Assembly: GCA_035048485.1 (NCBI GenBank)
Contig: CM068582.1
Location: forward strand, 16,110,001-16,174,000
Direction: 5' to 3'
Origin: Pteria penguin
Taxonomy: Eukaryota; Mollusca; Bivalvia; Pterioida; Pteriidae
Length of the DNA stretch: 64,000 nt
A program made the position numbers and the translations under genes. The notes beneath the pieces were generated by a model. It had not been told where the DNA came from. It did not search any database and saw only the letters and a program-made list of their open reading frames with translations. Shown here one piece after another: positions 11,508 through 23,536 of the stretch; positions within the stretch are counted from its first letter, which is position 1; the number at the start of each line of letters is the position of its first letter.

Positions 11508-12329
11508 TCATACGAAATAATGATTAGACTTCGTTTTAACAATATATTCGATTTGTACAGGGATTTGTATATTATTGATATGTATAGATAAGATAACGAC
11601 TTTTACTTAATTGCGATATTTAAGGTACAAAATGGCATTATGATACGTTGGGATTTCGGGGATATCTCCTCTTTGTTATCTTTTTATAATCGGAGATAAT
11701 CATATTACTTGTACATACACTTGTATTTAAGATCATCCAGAAGCAAAGGGGCGTGTTCTGGAGTTGTTAATACCCCTCCCTTTTTTCCCTTATCGATGAA
11801 AAATATATTAAGATCATCTCTCTGTTTTTAAATGATCTATCTTTTTATTTTTCCTTAGCAAACTTTTACCTAAATATCTCGTTTTGATTAACCACACGCC
11901 TCCTCGTCTTTAAAATTTTCTGGATGACCCTAATTATAAGCTTGGAAAGTGAGTCAACATATGGCTTTCTCTCCCCGATTAATGACTTAATGTAATGTCA
12001 CATAACAAAATCAACCTCTGCACATTATGGCTACCGAAAATAGATAATATAGACCCCCGTCTATACACACATACCTGTACCCGCGGACACACAACTCCTG
12101 GATCCGCACTCTGAAAACCATGCATGTTTCGCACGCTTGCAGCATCTCTAATGAATCAATGGAGACATATGTACATGTAAAGATATAGGCATATATGTTA
12201 CTTATCAATGACAGTCTAATTGATTTCCAAATACATTTTTGTACACTATTTATTCTGATAAAGATAACTCGTAGTACTCCTACTCCCACCCCTTACTGTG
12301 TCCGCCACTGAAATCTAGTTAGGTTGTTA

Positions 12330-12475
12330 AACAAATTTTTCTTTTATACCGCGACATAGAAGCAGGAGGCAAGTGACCTCTTCTCTGTTCCTTTGATAGT
12401 GTCGCGATACAGGTTTGGTGGCTGGAGTGGATCCTGTAACGTTACTTATAGTGGCGCCATTCGGGAATCGAACTC
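12330..12475 (-). repeat. Fragment of a second SINE type
   Basis: Contains CCGCGACATAGAAGCAGGAGG and GGGAATCGAACTCGGAT. These are shared with the element at 52318-52484 and, more weakly, with 40955-41100. Confidence 0.5.
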
Positions 12476-12489
12476 GGATAGTTTTTGGA

Positions 12490-12680
12490 TGTAATGCATG
12501 CGCAGATCCAGAATTTTTTGTTGTCAGAGGGGGTCCAACCAAAAAAGGTAAATTTTTCTCTTAGACGAGGGGGGTCCAACCCCAAAAATGCTCAAATATT
12601 ACCTTTTTTTGGGTAAAATTTTCGGATTCCAGGGGGTCCAGGCCCCCCTAACCCCCCCCCCTTCTGTATCCGTGCATGTA
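12490..12680. mobile_element. Small TIR element with GGGGTCC motifs
   Basis: Ends CATGCGCAGATCCAGAA and, inverted, CATGCACGGATACAGAA form degenerate inverted repeats. The inside has three GGGGGTCCA-type blocks. TAATG flanks both sides. Confidence 0.5.
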
Positions 12681-12759
12681 ATGTCATGAGCCACTGCTTA
12701 TGCTTTATCTAAAATTTAGAATATGTATATGTAACGTTATACTCATATCACTATCTAGG

Positions 12760-12957
12760 TATTGAGTCTTTTCGTTTAACAGAGTTATTTCCCTTTGAGC
12801 AGGTATCTGACGTCAAACCATTGTGACGTCAACCAGTTCTATGACAACTAGTGTAAAATTACGGGAAGCGATATAGAAATTATATGACGTCACAATGATT
12901 TGACGTCAGATACCTGCTCAAATGGGAAATAACTCTGCATAACGAAAAGACACAATA
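12760..12957. mobile_element. MITE with four perfect CRE palindromes
   Basis: About 70-bp imperfect terminal inverted repeats: TATTGAGTCTTTTCGTT on the left, its near complement AACGAAAAGACACAATA on the right. TGACGTCA occurs at 12808-12815, 12824-12831, 12885-12892 and 12901-12908, two per arm. Confidence 0.8.
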
Positions 12958-14242
12958 GTGGTTAATGTAATTCATGTATCAAAAGTTATGATTTCACTAC
13001 CTCCATCCAATAATTAATATCAATACTCTGTAAAAACCTTAAATAAAATCAATAACACGTGATCACAATATATATATCATGGAATTCAATGATTTTTTGG
13101 GGGGTATAAAGATATATATGAAGTACTAAGGATAATGTGAGCTTTAGTTTTTCCAATATGGTTGCCGTTGCCATTTTAACCATGGTTGAAATTGAAAGAA
13201 TCTGAAAATTTCTGAGAACAAGGCATTTTCACGAGGCTCGTTTCTATGGAAACAGGTACAGTAGGTTACTTCAATTTTCATTAAAATGCCCCTATTTTCT
13301 AACGTTTTGATGTCATTTTTGCATGTTCTTTAAGTTTAAAAAATTTGTAGTAGTAACGTGACTAGGAGAACTAATTCCAATAAATATCAACCTAGAACTG
13401 TGAGAAAATTATTGAAATTAAATGGAGAAATTCTCATAATTTTTTACAATGCAGCATTTAATATGGTAACCATGGCGACATCTTAACCTTAAGTCTACAT
13501 AAATAGGATGAGTTGACAGTGTGTTTATTTATCTTTACATTCTATTGAAGTCCATCTATTAGACACAAAACAATAAAGTAATGACCTTGAAATTGTTTCA
13601 AGATCATCCTTTCAACTTTCAAGGTCACCAAAATAAAACTGACTGATTTTGATGTATTTTGTGATTTTCAAGAAAAAGAGATGAAATTTTTCAGGAAATC
13701 ATTTTATATTGGAGTAAATCAGTCACATGCAATTAACAATTGGGTACACATTTAATTTGTTTGGATATGATACAAAGTCGTTACAATTCTTAGAAATTCT
13801 GACTTTTTTTATGCCTATGTATAAACAAAGTCAAAAAATCAAAATTTTCTTCTTTTTTTCGCTCTTGAGCCGCCATTTAATATTCGAAACTAATCAATCA
13901 CAAAAATTGATGTTATTCCCTCTCACAAGCTTAAAATTTTATCAGAAATACTTCTAACAAAATTATTTTAAAGAAGAAATAAACAAAATTGTTACTTCAT
14001 TTGACCGTCCTAAGTCAGTATCGTAACTGCAGCACAATCGAATATTTTTGTAATGTCGTTTTTTGGTGTATATTTTACTATTATCATGTTATGTGTGCAT
14101 GTCCTTGGTGATTTGTGCCATACAGCTTTGTCAGATGTCTTCTGCATTCTCTTTTCTTGCTCCGCCATAAAGATTAAAAGAGACAATTGTCGACCCCTGT
14201 CCTTGCTGAAATTGCTGTATGTTTGAATAGGAAGTAGCCAGG

Positions 14243-14249
14243 CTCTCTC

Positions 14250-14300
<51 letters not shown>
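14243..14300. repeat. (CT)n microsatellite
   Basis: A CT dinucleotide run with one CC interruption. Confidence 0.95.
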
Positions 14301-14303
<3 letters not shown>

Positions 14304-15096
14304 TAGAGTAATGACAGTTATCTCTTTTCCGGAATGTAGTAAACGTTATCTTTCGCATTTTGTGTTTTCAAACGTCGGAAGAAGGGAAAAGGTAAATAAA
14401 TATTTTAAAGACATTTGTAGAATAGTAAAGTTGTTATAGTACGTAAGAAGAATAGAGTGTATAAGTGAAATTGTATTTATGTAAATAAAGAATGCGATTT
14501 CTACAAATTTACATACGTTAGGAGCGTGAAAGTTTTGGCAGACAGAGGAAATTCTATCTAAGAATGATTCACAAAATATTTTTTATTTAAACGTGATTAT
14601 TTACTTGTGTTTGTAGCGTCTTGCGTCGGTTTTGAACTTAATTAGTCTAATAGGACATTTGGTCTGGTTACTTAGACAAGTTATAGGTCCAGATTGATTT
14701 TGATTTAAACACACATTGACAAATCCAGCCTCCAGGCCTACATATAGAGTGTTCCCATATAGCCCTGTTTTCGTCAAATTTGCTAGAGTTATCTCCCTTA
14801 TTGGAGTACAACTCTCGGACTCTATCCCTCAATGCTCATATAAAACTGCTTGATTTAACTTAATTTTATGAAATAATCGCATTGTTTATCTAAATGTTTT
14901 ACGGAAAATTTTCATCTGATTGATTATATTTACTGATTAATTAAGACTAAGGTCATGAAATCTACCCTGATAAATAGTTAAATTCTCAGAAATTTAATGA
15001 AGTTTACATGGTAGAGATGGAAAAAGTCCGAGAGTTGTACTCCAACATGGCCGCTAATGCTAGTGGTGTGACATCACATGGGCAAACTCTATACAT

Positions 15097-15180
15097 GTAG
15101 TTACGACTGCAACGGAAGAGCTATTTTGTCCCGTCTCTGAAGACGGGACAAAATAGCTCTTCCGTTGCAGTCGTAACTAC
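15097..15180. repeat. Perfect 40-bp inverted repeat, 4-nt loop
   Basis: The left arm 15097-15136 (GTAGTTACGACTGCAACGGA...) is exactly complementary to 15141-15180 around the loop CTGA. TACATGTA abuts the left arm and lies a few bases beyond the right arm. As DNA it could extrude a cruciform; as RNA it would be a perfect hairpin. Confidence 0.95.
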
Positions 15181-16914
15181 ATATACATGTAGCTTCAATT
15201 TTTTGCCCTTACCACACTCTTTTTTATATCAGTTGTTTATATATATGTGTGGGAGGACTTTGATTCCCTCCCACAGACAGCTGTAGCACAACGATTGTGA
15301 AACATAATCACACTTTCCTGCATTACTGGGAGAAATTCCTATGAATCACAGGTTCCTGAAATCTCTTCATGCATATCGATAAGATTTTCCCTCTAATTCA
15401 TGTACATGTACTTGAAGATAAACATCCAAGGCAGTTTGAAAATGTGGGAATATATAAGGGAAATCTGTCATGGAAATGGTGGCTAGCAAAAGTTTTTAAA
15501 CTGCTAATCAAGGACTTATAAACAAAAAGGATTGGCAACTTCCTATACACGAAGGGAAATCTTACTGAACTATTGCATGGCATGAGATCTGTGACGAGAC
15601 CTAACCAGAAAACAATGGCTATCGCGGCCGAGAACTACCTTGCTAAACAATTCAACATTTTTATTAGATCCTCTAAACATCCATCTTAAATATATGTTGC
15701 CATTGATACTGAAGATATTAAATTAATTTTTAGTACCTACATTACATGCAATTTCTGAGTAGTTTGTGAGAAAATGGCTTGGGAATTCCATTTTAAAGTA
15801 GAATGTTTCGAACCTGATCTCCTGCATATGAATTACCCCATTTTCTCATATGTTTCGGGGTATACAGAAACGCTATTGGTATCAATAAAACCATGAGACT
15901 GGAGCGTGCACTAAAACTAGTTTTTATTTCATTTTCTTGCCAACTTTTTATCTACAAAAGGTGTCATATCCTGTACTCCTCGAGCGATAAAAGAAGGGAA
16001 AAAAAAGGCAGGTCCATTTGAATTTTCCCATTTTCTCAAGTATTACAAGGTTTACATGTGATGTGTTTTGCATCAAAATGTACATGACACTCTAGTGTGT
16101 GCACTGAAATAACTTTCATTTAATTATATGGACAATGCTATGTCTATAAGGCTCCATACAACGGGGTCTTAATCTCCAATTATTTGCAACCCATTACAAA
16201 GAGAATTTGACAGGTCGGTTTGAATTATCTAATTTTCTCAAGTATTACATTGTGTACAGGTAATATGTTGGTACCAAGATGTACATGAGACTCTAGTGTG
16301 TGGCCTTAAATATACATTTTTAAGATACTCCTTTATCAAGGAGTATCTTACTGTCATCGTGCTAAAGGTTCAAAGGTCAGATTTACGTCCACCAAACTAC
16401 AACCTTTGAAGAAATAGTGTGATGTCTATGTCAGTGTTTGTCTATTCTAGCGAGGACAGCTGTGATGATTTAATCGATTTATTGTAAGAGTCTTTTCTTA
16501 AAGATAAGTTTTGACCACAATGGTGTGCATTCTTTTAGAAAACGTAACCTCCCCTGCTAAGGCGAAAACGACGGTGTATGAATTTATGATCACGATCAAC
16601 ACTCGTCTTGACCCATTCGGTAGAACCTCGCCCTTTACTTGTACCTACGTAAAGGTCGAGGATGTCCGAATGATGTTGACCAACATTCGTACGTGTAATT
16701 GCCGACCTTCTCGTCTCTTCTCTTTTCTCTTAATTTTCACATTTTGAAAATGTTTGAAATGTTTTTCGCACATTTCATATAATAGTGAAGATAACACATT
16801 TCAAACGACAAATGTATAACGATTTGTTTTATGAAATCATATTTATTCGTACTTCCTTTTACCCTAACTACAGTCAAATCTACTTGTCTAGAGACTGCTT
16901 CACAGTTTTTATTG

Positions 16915-17057
16915 TAGTCCGAGATTCTCTGCTCTTCTCCGACTTTTGATATCGGTGGTTTGTGAGAGATGGTCAGAGAGACTTTCTTCATCAAACGTTG
17001 GAATTTCCGCAAACCTCCGATATCAAAAGTGGGATTAGAGCAGAGAATCTCGGACTA
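16915..17057. mobile_element. Foldback element, 9-bp target duplication
   Basis: Arms of about 48 bp start TAGTCCGAGATTCTCTGCTC and are inverted at the right end. The flanks TTTTTATTG and TTTTCATTG match at 8 of 9 positions. No coding capacity. Confidence 0.7.
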
Positions 17058-17213
17058 TTTTCATTGCAATACACTGCCGTTACTGAGAATTAAGATAATG
17101 TGTTGTATGACACACTGTTGCTTTTAGTTCATCAATCTCATCACATAATTTGAATAACCAATCTAGCTTTTAAATATTAAAAACACGGAACTGGAAAAGA
17201 TGGACACTCCATG

Positions 17214-17346
17214 CAGTGACGGATCCAGGATTTCCGAAAAGGGGGGCCCACATGTGTATTAGTTAAACTACTCGGCCATTTTTGGTGCCAAATCTGGATT
17301 TTTACTTGTAAATACATGTAAGTGGCGGAAGGGGGAAGAGCCACTG
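17214..17346. mobile_element. hAT-like MITE copy, degenerate
   Basis: Left end CAGTGACGGATCCAGGATTT, then G-run and TGGTGCCAAATCTGGATTTT text shared in reverse orientation with the 10841-11006 element. Right end GCCACTG. Flanks CCATG and CCATT. Confidence 0.6.
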
Positions 17347-18590
17347 CCATTGAACCACACATGATGGAATAACCTTATAAACAGGTTTCTCTGTGCACTA
17401 CATTATTTTCATCAACATACTTCATTTCAATCAACTTCATACAAAATGAGGTCGGGGTGTCCTTTAACTGAGATACAGATAGATCTCTACTCACAACAAG
17501 ATGTGAGTAAGAGTATCTTTCAAGACCTTCAGGTCCTTTGATTTAAATTATGTTGGCAATTATATCTGTAAGGTTTAATACACGTACATAGGGTCTTATC
17601 TCAGAGTCCCTCTGCGACCTTTGACGAAAAGAATTTGACAGGCGTTTTCTTCAGTATTACTCCATGTAGGTTTGAAAAATTGATTGTCCTTGGGTTAATT
17701 GTCGACAAGAACTTCGTAAAATATTCTACAATAGCGCTGTCATTTCTCCGTTTGTGCAAATACCGAAAATCTGCACTCGGTCCCCACTTATCGAGGTAAA
17801 GGATACTTGATCTAACAAAGTTGGTGAATTCATTCAATAAAGCTCAAGCTATCACGAAAAGTAATACAACGCTCTGTTATAACCTCCCTATTGTTTACAT
17901 CAAATAGAAAATCTGCCATGATTCTTGTTCTGGGTGTCGATTTGAAAATTGTTGTCGTCACTGTAGTAAACTCCATTATAATGTGTATACATGTACATGT
18001 ATTTCCCGTGAAGAAAATCGAGATCTAAATCATTTTCCAAAGAAAGGAAAAAGGACTTTCGCTTAGAAAGTACTACCCGTAATGAAAATACGAAATAACA
18101 CAACCGGCCGTTATAGGTTGGCTAAGCGTCACACCTGTCTCATGAATTAACTGCTAAAACAACACTTTAATTAACACAGGTAAAACAGAGCATCCCTCTA
18201 TTACTGACCGGCATACTTAAAAGGGAACTACTTCTTGCACCTATATGAATGCAGTACCTAGCAGAACGAGGGAGAGGGGATAAATACAAAAGCCATATTT
18301 AAACAATGTTTTAAATAGAAGTGGCATTTTACAATTTTTTTTCGTCATAATGTCTCCTATAAATATATCGGTGCAAACTGAAAATATCACAGGTTAGATT
18401 TTACTATGGAAAACAAATAAAGAAATAAATACAGTATTTACAAACGAGTATATTAGCATTGTTGATAATGACGTGACTATCGGTATTCTCATGATGTACG
18501 CATTTGCTGTATGAAGATCAGGCTTAAAAATGAAATATCTTTGTTTCCTGCAACCCGGCCGACCCCTCAAAAATGGCGCCGACTCTGATT

Positions 18591-18671
18591 GTTTTTTCAC
18601 CATATACAAGCGCCTCCATTTCCTGAATCGTGTTTTTTCACCATATACAAGCGCCTCCATTTCCTGAATCG
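18591..18671. repeat. Tandem duplication, about 40 bp x 2
   Basis: Two near-identical copies of a unit containing TTTTTTCACCATATACAAGC and CCATTTCCTGAATCG. Confidence 0.9.
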
Positions 18672-18910
18672 GTTTTCTGAAACCAATTGATTTCAATCAA
18701 TAAATATCTAGATTTTGAAACCAGATATACATGTATGGCAACTTTGAAGCCTGTTTCTGCTTTTTTTTTTTTTTTAGTTTTCCATCTATAGAGATTGCAT
18801 GTGGACAAAAATATCAACACAGGCTCTTGCAAATACAAGCGATATCATAGTCAAATTAAATTTTATCCCTTTATGTAATATATATAATGTACCTTTTTGC
18901 ATCAACTTTT

Positions 18911-19329
18911 TATGCCATCGGATCAATAGATTGGGGGCATATTGTTTTTGTCCTATCTGTTCGTCTGTTGTCAACTTTCACCTTGGCCATAACTTTTGAA
19001 CTGTGAGGGATACAGACTTCATATTTCACATGAATACTCAACCAATGAAGCTCTTTCAATTGACACCAAGGTCGATGACATTTTGACCTTGACAGTGACC
19101 TTTATGCTAAAATTAATTTTCTGTCTGTTGTGAACTTTAAACTTGGCCATAGCTTTTGAACTGTGAGTGATAGAGATTTCATATTTCACATGCTTACTCA
19201 ACTGTTAAGTCCCTTTCAAATGACACCAAGGTCGATAACCTTTTGACTTTGACAATGACCTTTATGCTAAAAATAACTTTTGGACTTTTTGCCACAGGAG
19301 GCATTAGTGTTTCACAAACACAACTTGTT
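18911..19329 (+). repeat. Dispersed GGGGGCAT element (copy 1)
   Basis: The 5' palindrome around ATCGGATCAATAGAT is followed by GGGGGCATATTG, a CTGT-rich stretch, TTGGCCATAACTTTTGAA blocks and TTTTGACCTTGACAGTGACC. The 3' hairpin GTGTTTCACAAACAC is followed by AACTTGTT. The same layout recurs at 27358, 35159 and 36678. Confidence 0.75.
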
Positions 19330-20074
19330 CCAACATACATGATTTCCCTTTGTTCCTTACTTTCTACCTGTACATCATACTACATGTGTTCAGTATTGGT
19401 CAACATTTTTTTCATATATGCATTACTGAACTATTTTTGAAAAAATGTTGCCAGTGCAAATTCTGAAGTGACTGTTTACATATTACTGTGGCATCCACAA
19501 ACAGTTTATACTTCAACTTTTTACGGTACTTAAATTCCATTGTTGGTGTATCATCATGTGCCAGTTGTTTTCTCCATGTTCTGACCATGACTTTAGTCTG
19601 TTACTAAATTATAGCTTGCCTTTACATGAACAGAGAAAGCGTTTTTGCTCAGTACATGGAGTGGTTGGCTAATGACCCAGAGGTCCCAGGTTCACCCAGG
19701 GTGTTCAAAATTATAATATTAATACTAATAGGGTTTTAGTCATTAGTATTTTCCTCATATTTGGGAACTCGCAGTAAGACATTATGTCCTATGAACATTT
19801 ATAAGCCTTTCACTCGTCATTAATACAATTCATGTAGTCGTACTACCATAATTTTTGCGTGCAGTATTATATACAACTTATCCTACTAGATATTTACTGG
19901 GTTCTCGAAAGTCTTAAACATGTTACATAGATATTAGAGCATATATACATTATAATTTTGTGCACCAGATGTAATTTAAACATCATGTGGATTTTAACTG
20001 CAGTATTTCTTGGTCATTGTTATTATTTGCCGATTACAGTTGCATTTATAAGGTTGAACCAGTTTATTTTATAA

Positions 20075-20330
20075 CCCACCATTGCCCAAGCAGTAAGATG
20101 CTTAGCTTGTGACAGGTGTTTGATGTAACAGTAAAAATGGAGATCCCATGTCATAGTACATGTAGATGCTGCACATCAAAGATCCCTCATTGCTTCAGGT
20201 GAGGTTCTTTGCATAGGTCTAAATGTGTGTGCATGGCATCAGGCTGATGCCGCCCTCATACATGTACATTGTATAAAGGCAAGAATCTGTGTGTGACATA
20301 AGCAAGAGTCAAATAAAAAGATTTTTTTGA
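20075..20330 (+). repeat. tRNA-derived SINE, diverged
   Basis: Degenerate head (AAGCAGTAAGATGCTTAGC) and a recognisable body: CAAAGATCCCTCATTGCTTC, GCATCAGGCTGATGCCG. Ends near a GTCAAATAAAA tail. Confidence 0.6.
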
Positions 20331-20561
20331 ATGATACATCAAAAGTCTTGTACTTGTATGCATGTACATGCCTTACTATACTATACACACAAAACATATA
20401 TAAAGCAAAGATGCCATTTGTTAATACATATACATGTATATTGAAGTAGGGATTCTCTATGCATGAGTATTACATGTACTTGTAGGCATTTATAATTTAG
20501 ATTGTTAAATAACCTTCTTTTTATCACAATCAGTTTGTGAATATTCTTGTTTACTTTAAAT

Positions 20562-20912
20562 TCAGCATATGTTGTCTCTTTGCAAATATAATTTTTCGTT
20601 GAAATTGGAATGTTGTGTATTTTTGGTTATTCCGTTTACATGGTGTATGGATACGTTCAGTACCATTTCACAGGCGTTAGGAAAGCCCGGATTGCTATGT
20701 AGGCGTAAAAAAACAACACCGTTTGATCGAGTGCAAAAATTCACAATCCTAGGAACACACCCTGAAAAGATTCTGAACTGATTGTTCGTTAATTTCCGCG
20801 CACCAATGATGGTCCAAATATGTTCCTTGCTGCCAATAACGCTACGGATTTGTCCCAGACTTGTCCTTTCAAGCAGACTGCGAATTTGCGTTCCTGTCAT
20901 CGGCACATCCAT
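20562..20912 (-). CDS. Uncertain hypothetical reading frame
   Basis: An open frame of about 116 codons from an ATG at 20912. It contains two similar stretches, TGTQIRSLLERT and SLGQIRSVIGS. I recognise no family. About 150 bp upstream (21071-21061, minus strand) lies TATATAAAGGG, a good TATA box, but the first ATG after it (about 21015) opens a different 39-codon frame. It may be noise, a non-coding transcript or a decayed gene. Confidence 0.2.
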   Translation of the reverse strand: MDVPMTGTQIRSLLERTSLGQIRSVIGSKEHIWTIIGARKLTNNQFRIFSGCVPRIVNFCTRSNGVVFLRLHSNPGFPNACEMVLNVSIHHVNGITKNTQHSNFNEKLYLQRDNIC

Positions 20913-21060
20913 CTTGGTGCGGCAAAGTTCAATTCCTGAATATACGAACACGGGAAGAACTCGTTCACCACGCGGTCAAAACAGGCTTTTGCATTTATAG
21001 GACTGAATTTGAACATTCCGTCAAAGATAATGAGAAGGCGAGTATGAGAGCGTCAGATTT

Positions 21061-21071
21061 CCCTTTATATA
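21061..21071 (-). promoter_or_regulatory. TATA-box-like element
   Basis: Minus-strand TATATAAAGGG. It could drive a transcript leftward across 20.6-21.0 kb. No gene downstream is certain. Confidence 0.3.
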
Positions 21072-22139
21072 CCAATACACTATTTTTTATAAGCCATATG
21101 CGATACACAATGCCGTTTTGTGGTTGGTTAACTTGGTGTGAAGACATACAAAGAGAGCGTAATCTGATCAAGCACTATGTATATAGATACGTATATATAA
21201 ATGACTGATGACACAGTTTATAACCGACAATCATTAAACACTGTGTCACTCAGCTGAGTACAAGTACATGTAAAAACAACACTCAAATGCTGAGAGATTT
21301 CATTCATGAATTAACGACGTGGTAGAGGTGTGAACGTTAGAGATCGACGAGTATCGACTCTCTGCACAATGTTCCTGTGCTAGATGATGTATGCGATCTC
21401 AGTCTGGATTAATAAGTATTATCATCGGATATTATCATGAATTAGGTAAGGGATCGGTCAATGTAAGGTATGCAGTAATCGATATACACGGATTTACCGG
21501 TTACCCTATTTGAAATAGGGACTTTATTTTATTTTTAAATAGGAACGGACAAGGTGTTAAAATGAATGTTAGGGACACTTGATATGTTTTTAAAATTTTT
21601 AATTTAATGACCGTCAAAGCTGGTCGCGTTGTGTTCGGTTGCGAGTTCAGTATCGACTTTTGCGCGACGAATTTGAGACATTGAATGTCGGCTATGACAA
21701 AGCAAGATAATTTATTGATTGTCCGCATAATTTGCGATGATCGTCATACATTATTTATATACATAATTAATAGTTTTATTACAAACGCATGCATTATGTT
21801 AATTATTATATAAACTTTTTTCTGAATCTTTAAATAACATTTGTTTATATGTAATCATTTATATATTTATAATGATGATGTAAGGATGTCATACAGTAGA
21901 GCAATGTCGTAACCCTATCGTGAAAAATTACGGAATCAATCAAATGAATACACAAATCACTACAGGGGGTCTGTTTTTCCTGGTACAAGGTGATTGACTC
22001 TAGGGCGAGTAACAAATACTTGATGTTTCTTTTATCACGTTCATACATGTAGAAGGCCTCAAGTCAAATGTTCCAAGTCATTACTTTTTCACGGACATGA
22101 TGTAAAAACTCGTAGATCTGTGTGCATGTGGCATGTAGG

Positions 22140-22240
22140 ACGAAGGAACGCGAGTCTCGCTAGCTACGGGGCCAGCCGGTATGGTACATCGAGCGCGAAA
22201 GCGGTGTACGTGTAGTGTGGGAGTTAATGAATACCAAGGG
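22140..22240 (+). other. AKTIP: Candidate 5' UTR exon of AKTIP
   Basis: A locally CpG-rich stretch (GAACGCGAGTCTCGC, CATCGAGCGCGAAAGCGG) ends in a good donor, AAGGG|GTAAGC at 22241. The next acceptor, GTTTTCAG at 23461-23470, precedes the exon holding the AKTIP start codon. I infer a non-coding first exon near the promoter; its 5' end is a guess. Confidence 0.4.
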
Positions 22241-22937
22241 GTAAGCCTGTCTATCTATCCACCGCATTGGTGTGTATATCTTCCTAACAAAGATTTTCAG
22301 TTGGAATATCCGGATACCTTGGATGATCTGCTGTTGCACAGGTCATCCCCGGGAGAATGTTCGTCAGTTTATAGCCAGGATCGGAAATGAAAGGGTTGGC
22401 TGGCATATGATACATAGGTTTCCTCTAGAGGTTACAGATATATGCTATGGTCAGTGAAGGGAATGGTATGACATTAAAATAGCTAATACAGATAAATGGT
22501 GTAGATAAGAGGGAATACAAACCCCTTTCCAAATAAGCGAATGGTCCTGGTGGGCTACTAAAGACCAAGTTTGTTTTGTTTTATTTACGTATTTGGTTCT
22601 GATTTATTTTTCTTCTTATGTTGATTTTTTTTATTGTCAGCGAAGCAGTATGTAGGTATCATTTTGTCTGGGGTCTATCTTTTAATATGTTAGTCTAGCT
22701 GTCCGTCCGTCTGTCTGATACGACTATGAGTCACAATTTCGAAAAATGGAAAAGGGTCTCTTCGTGTGTTCCATAGAACATCTATTACCACCCCTTGTTG
22801 ATTGTTGTATAACGTGGTGTTGTAGTTTTTATTACGCTTAAAATTTTGTGTTTTTTTGTTACACCAGAGTATTGGGATTGTACACGCACCATATTAATTT
22901 CGTTAGTGTTACACTACAGGGTTTGTATTGTGATGAA

Positions 22938-23211
22938 GCCGGCGTGGCATAGTGGTATCGCGTCGGTCTCCTGATCGGGAGGCCGGGGTTCGAATCCCGC
23001 TCTGGTCATGCCGGTGTCATGTCTTTCGGATGAGACAGTAAAAACCAAGGCCCCGTGTCGTGGTATGCATGACACGTTAAAGATCCCTCACTGCTTCGGT
23101 TGGGTCCGTTGCAAAGCTCAAAATTTGTATGCCCCGCATCAGGCATATGCCGTCACCATATACGTGAAATATTCGTGGTGTGACGTAAAACAAAAATCAA
23201 TCAATCAATCA
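22938..23211 (+). repeat. Full-length tRNA-derived SINE
   Basis: The best copy here. Head GCCGGCGTGGCATAGTGGTA, B box GGGGTTCGAATCCCGC, body with TTCGGATGAGACAGT and CATATACGTGAAATATTC, tail of TCAA repeats. TTGTATTGTG flanks both sides, a target duplication typical of LINE-driven insertion. It may lie in the 5' UTR intron of AKTIP. Confidence 0.9.
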
Positions 23212-23536
23212 GTTGTATTGTGGTGTTGCGCAACAGAGTTGGTGTTGTGGTGTTACCCTACAGAGTTGATTGTGAAAACGCTTATTGATATTTTGTTACG
23301 CTAGAGGTGTTATGTTCTTCTCATTAAGAATACGATATACTGTTCAGGTGTTACAGTAACACAATAGAACACTGTCGAACACAACGAAGTGAACACTTCC
23401 GGTTAATGTTGTGTTGCACCACTGTGTTGATGTTGTACCCCTAATAACATTAATGTTGTGTTGTTTTCAGTAGCTGTATGTTGTGGACCATGTAGTTTAG
23501 CTGGGATGTTTGTACGGCATAACGACAGCTTGTGTT

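Noticed and set aside
17601..17837. Minus-strand 78-codon frame near a repeat
   Set aside because: Looks protein-like in places, but I recognise no family and see no splice partners.
22938..23010. Functional tRNA gene
   Set aside because: A and B boxes are present but it is fused to a SINE body and tail, lacks a full cloverleaf and has many relatives in the window.
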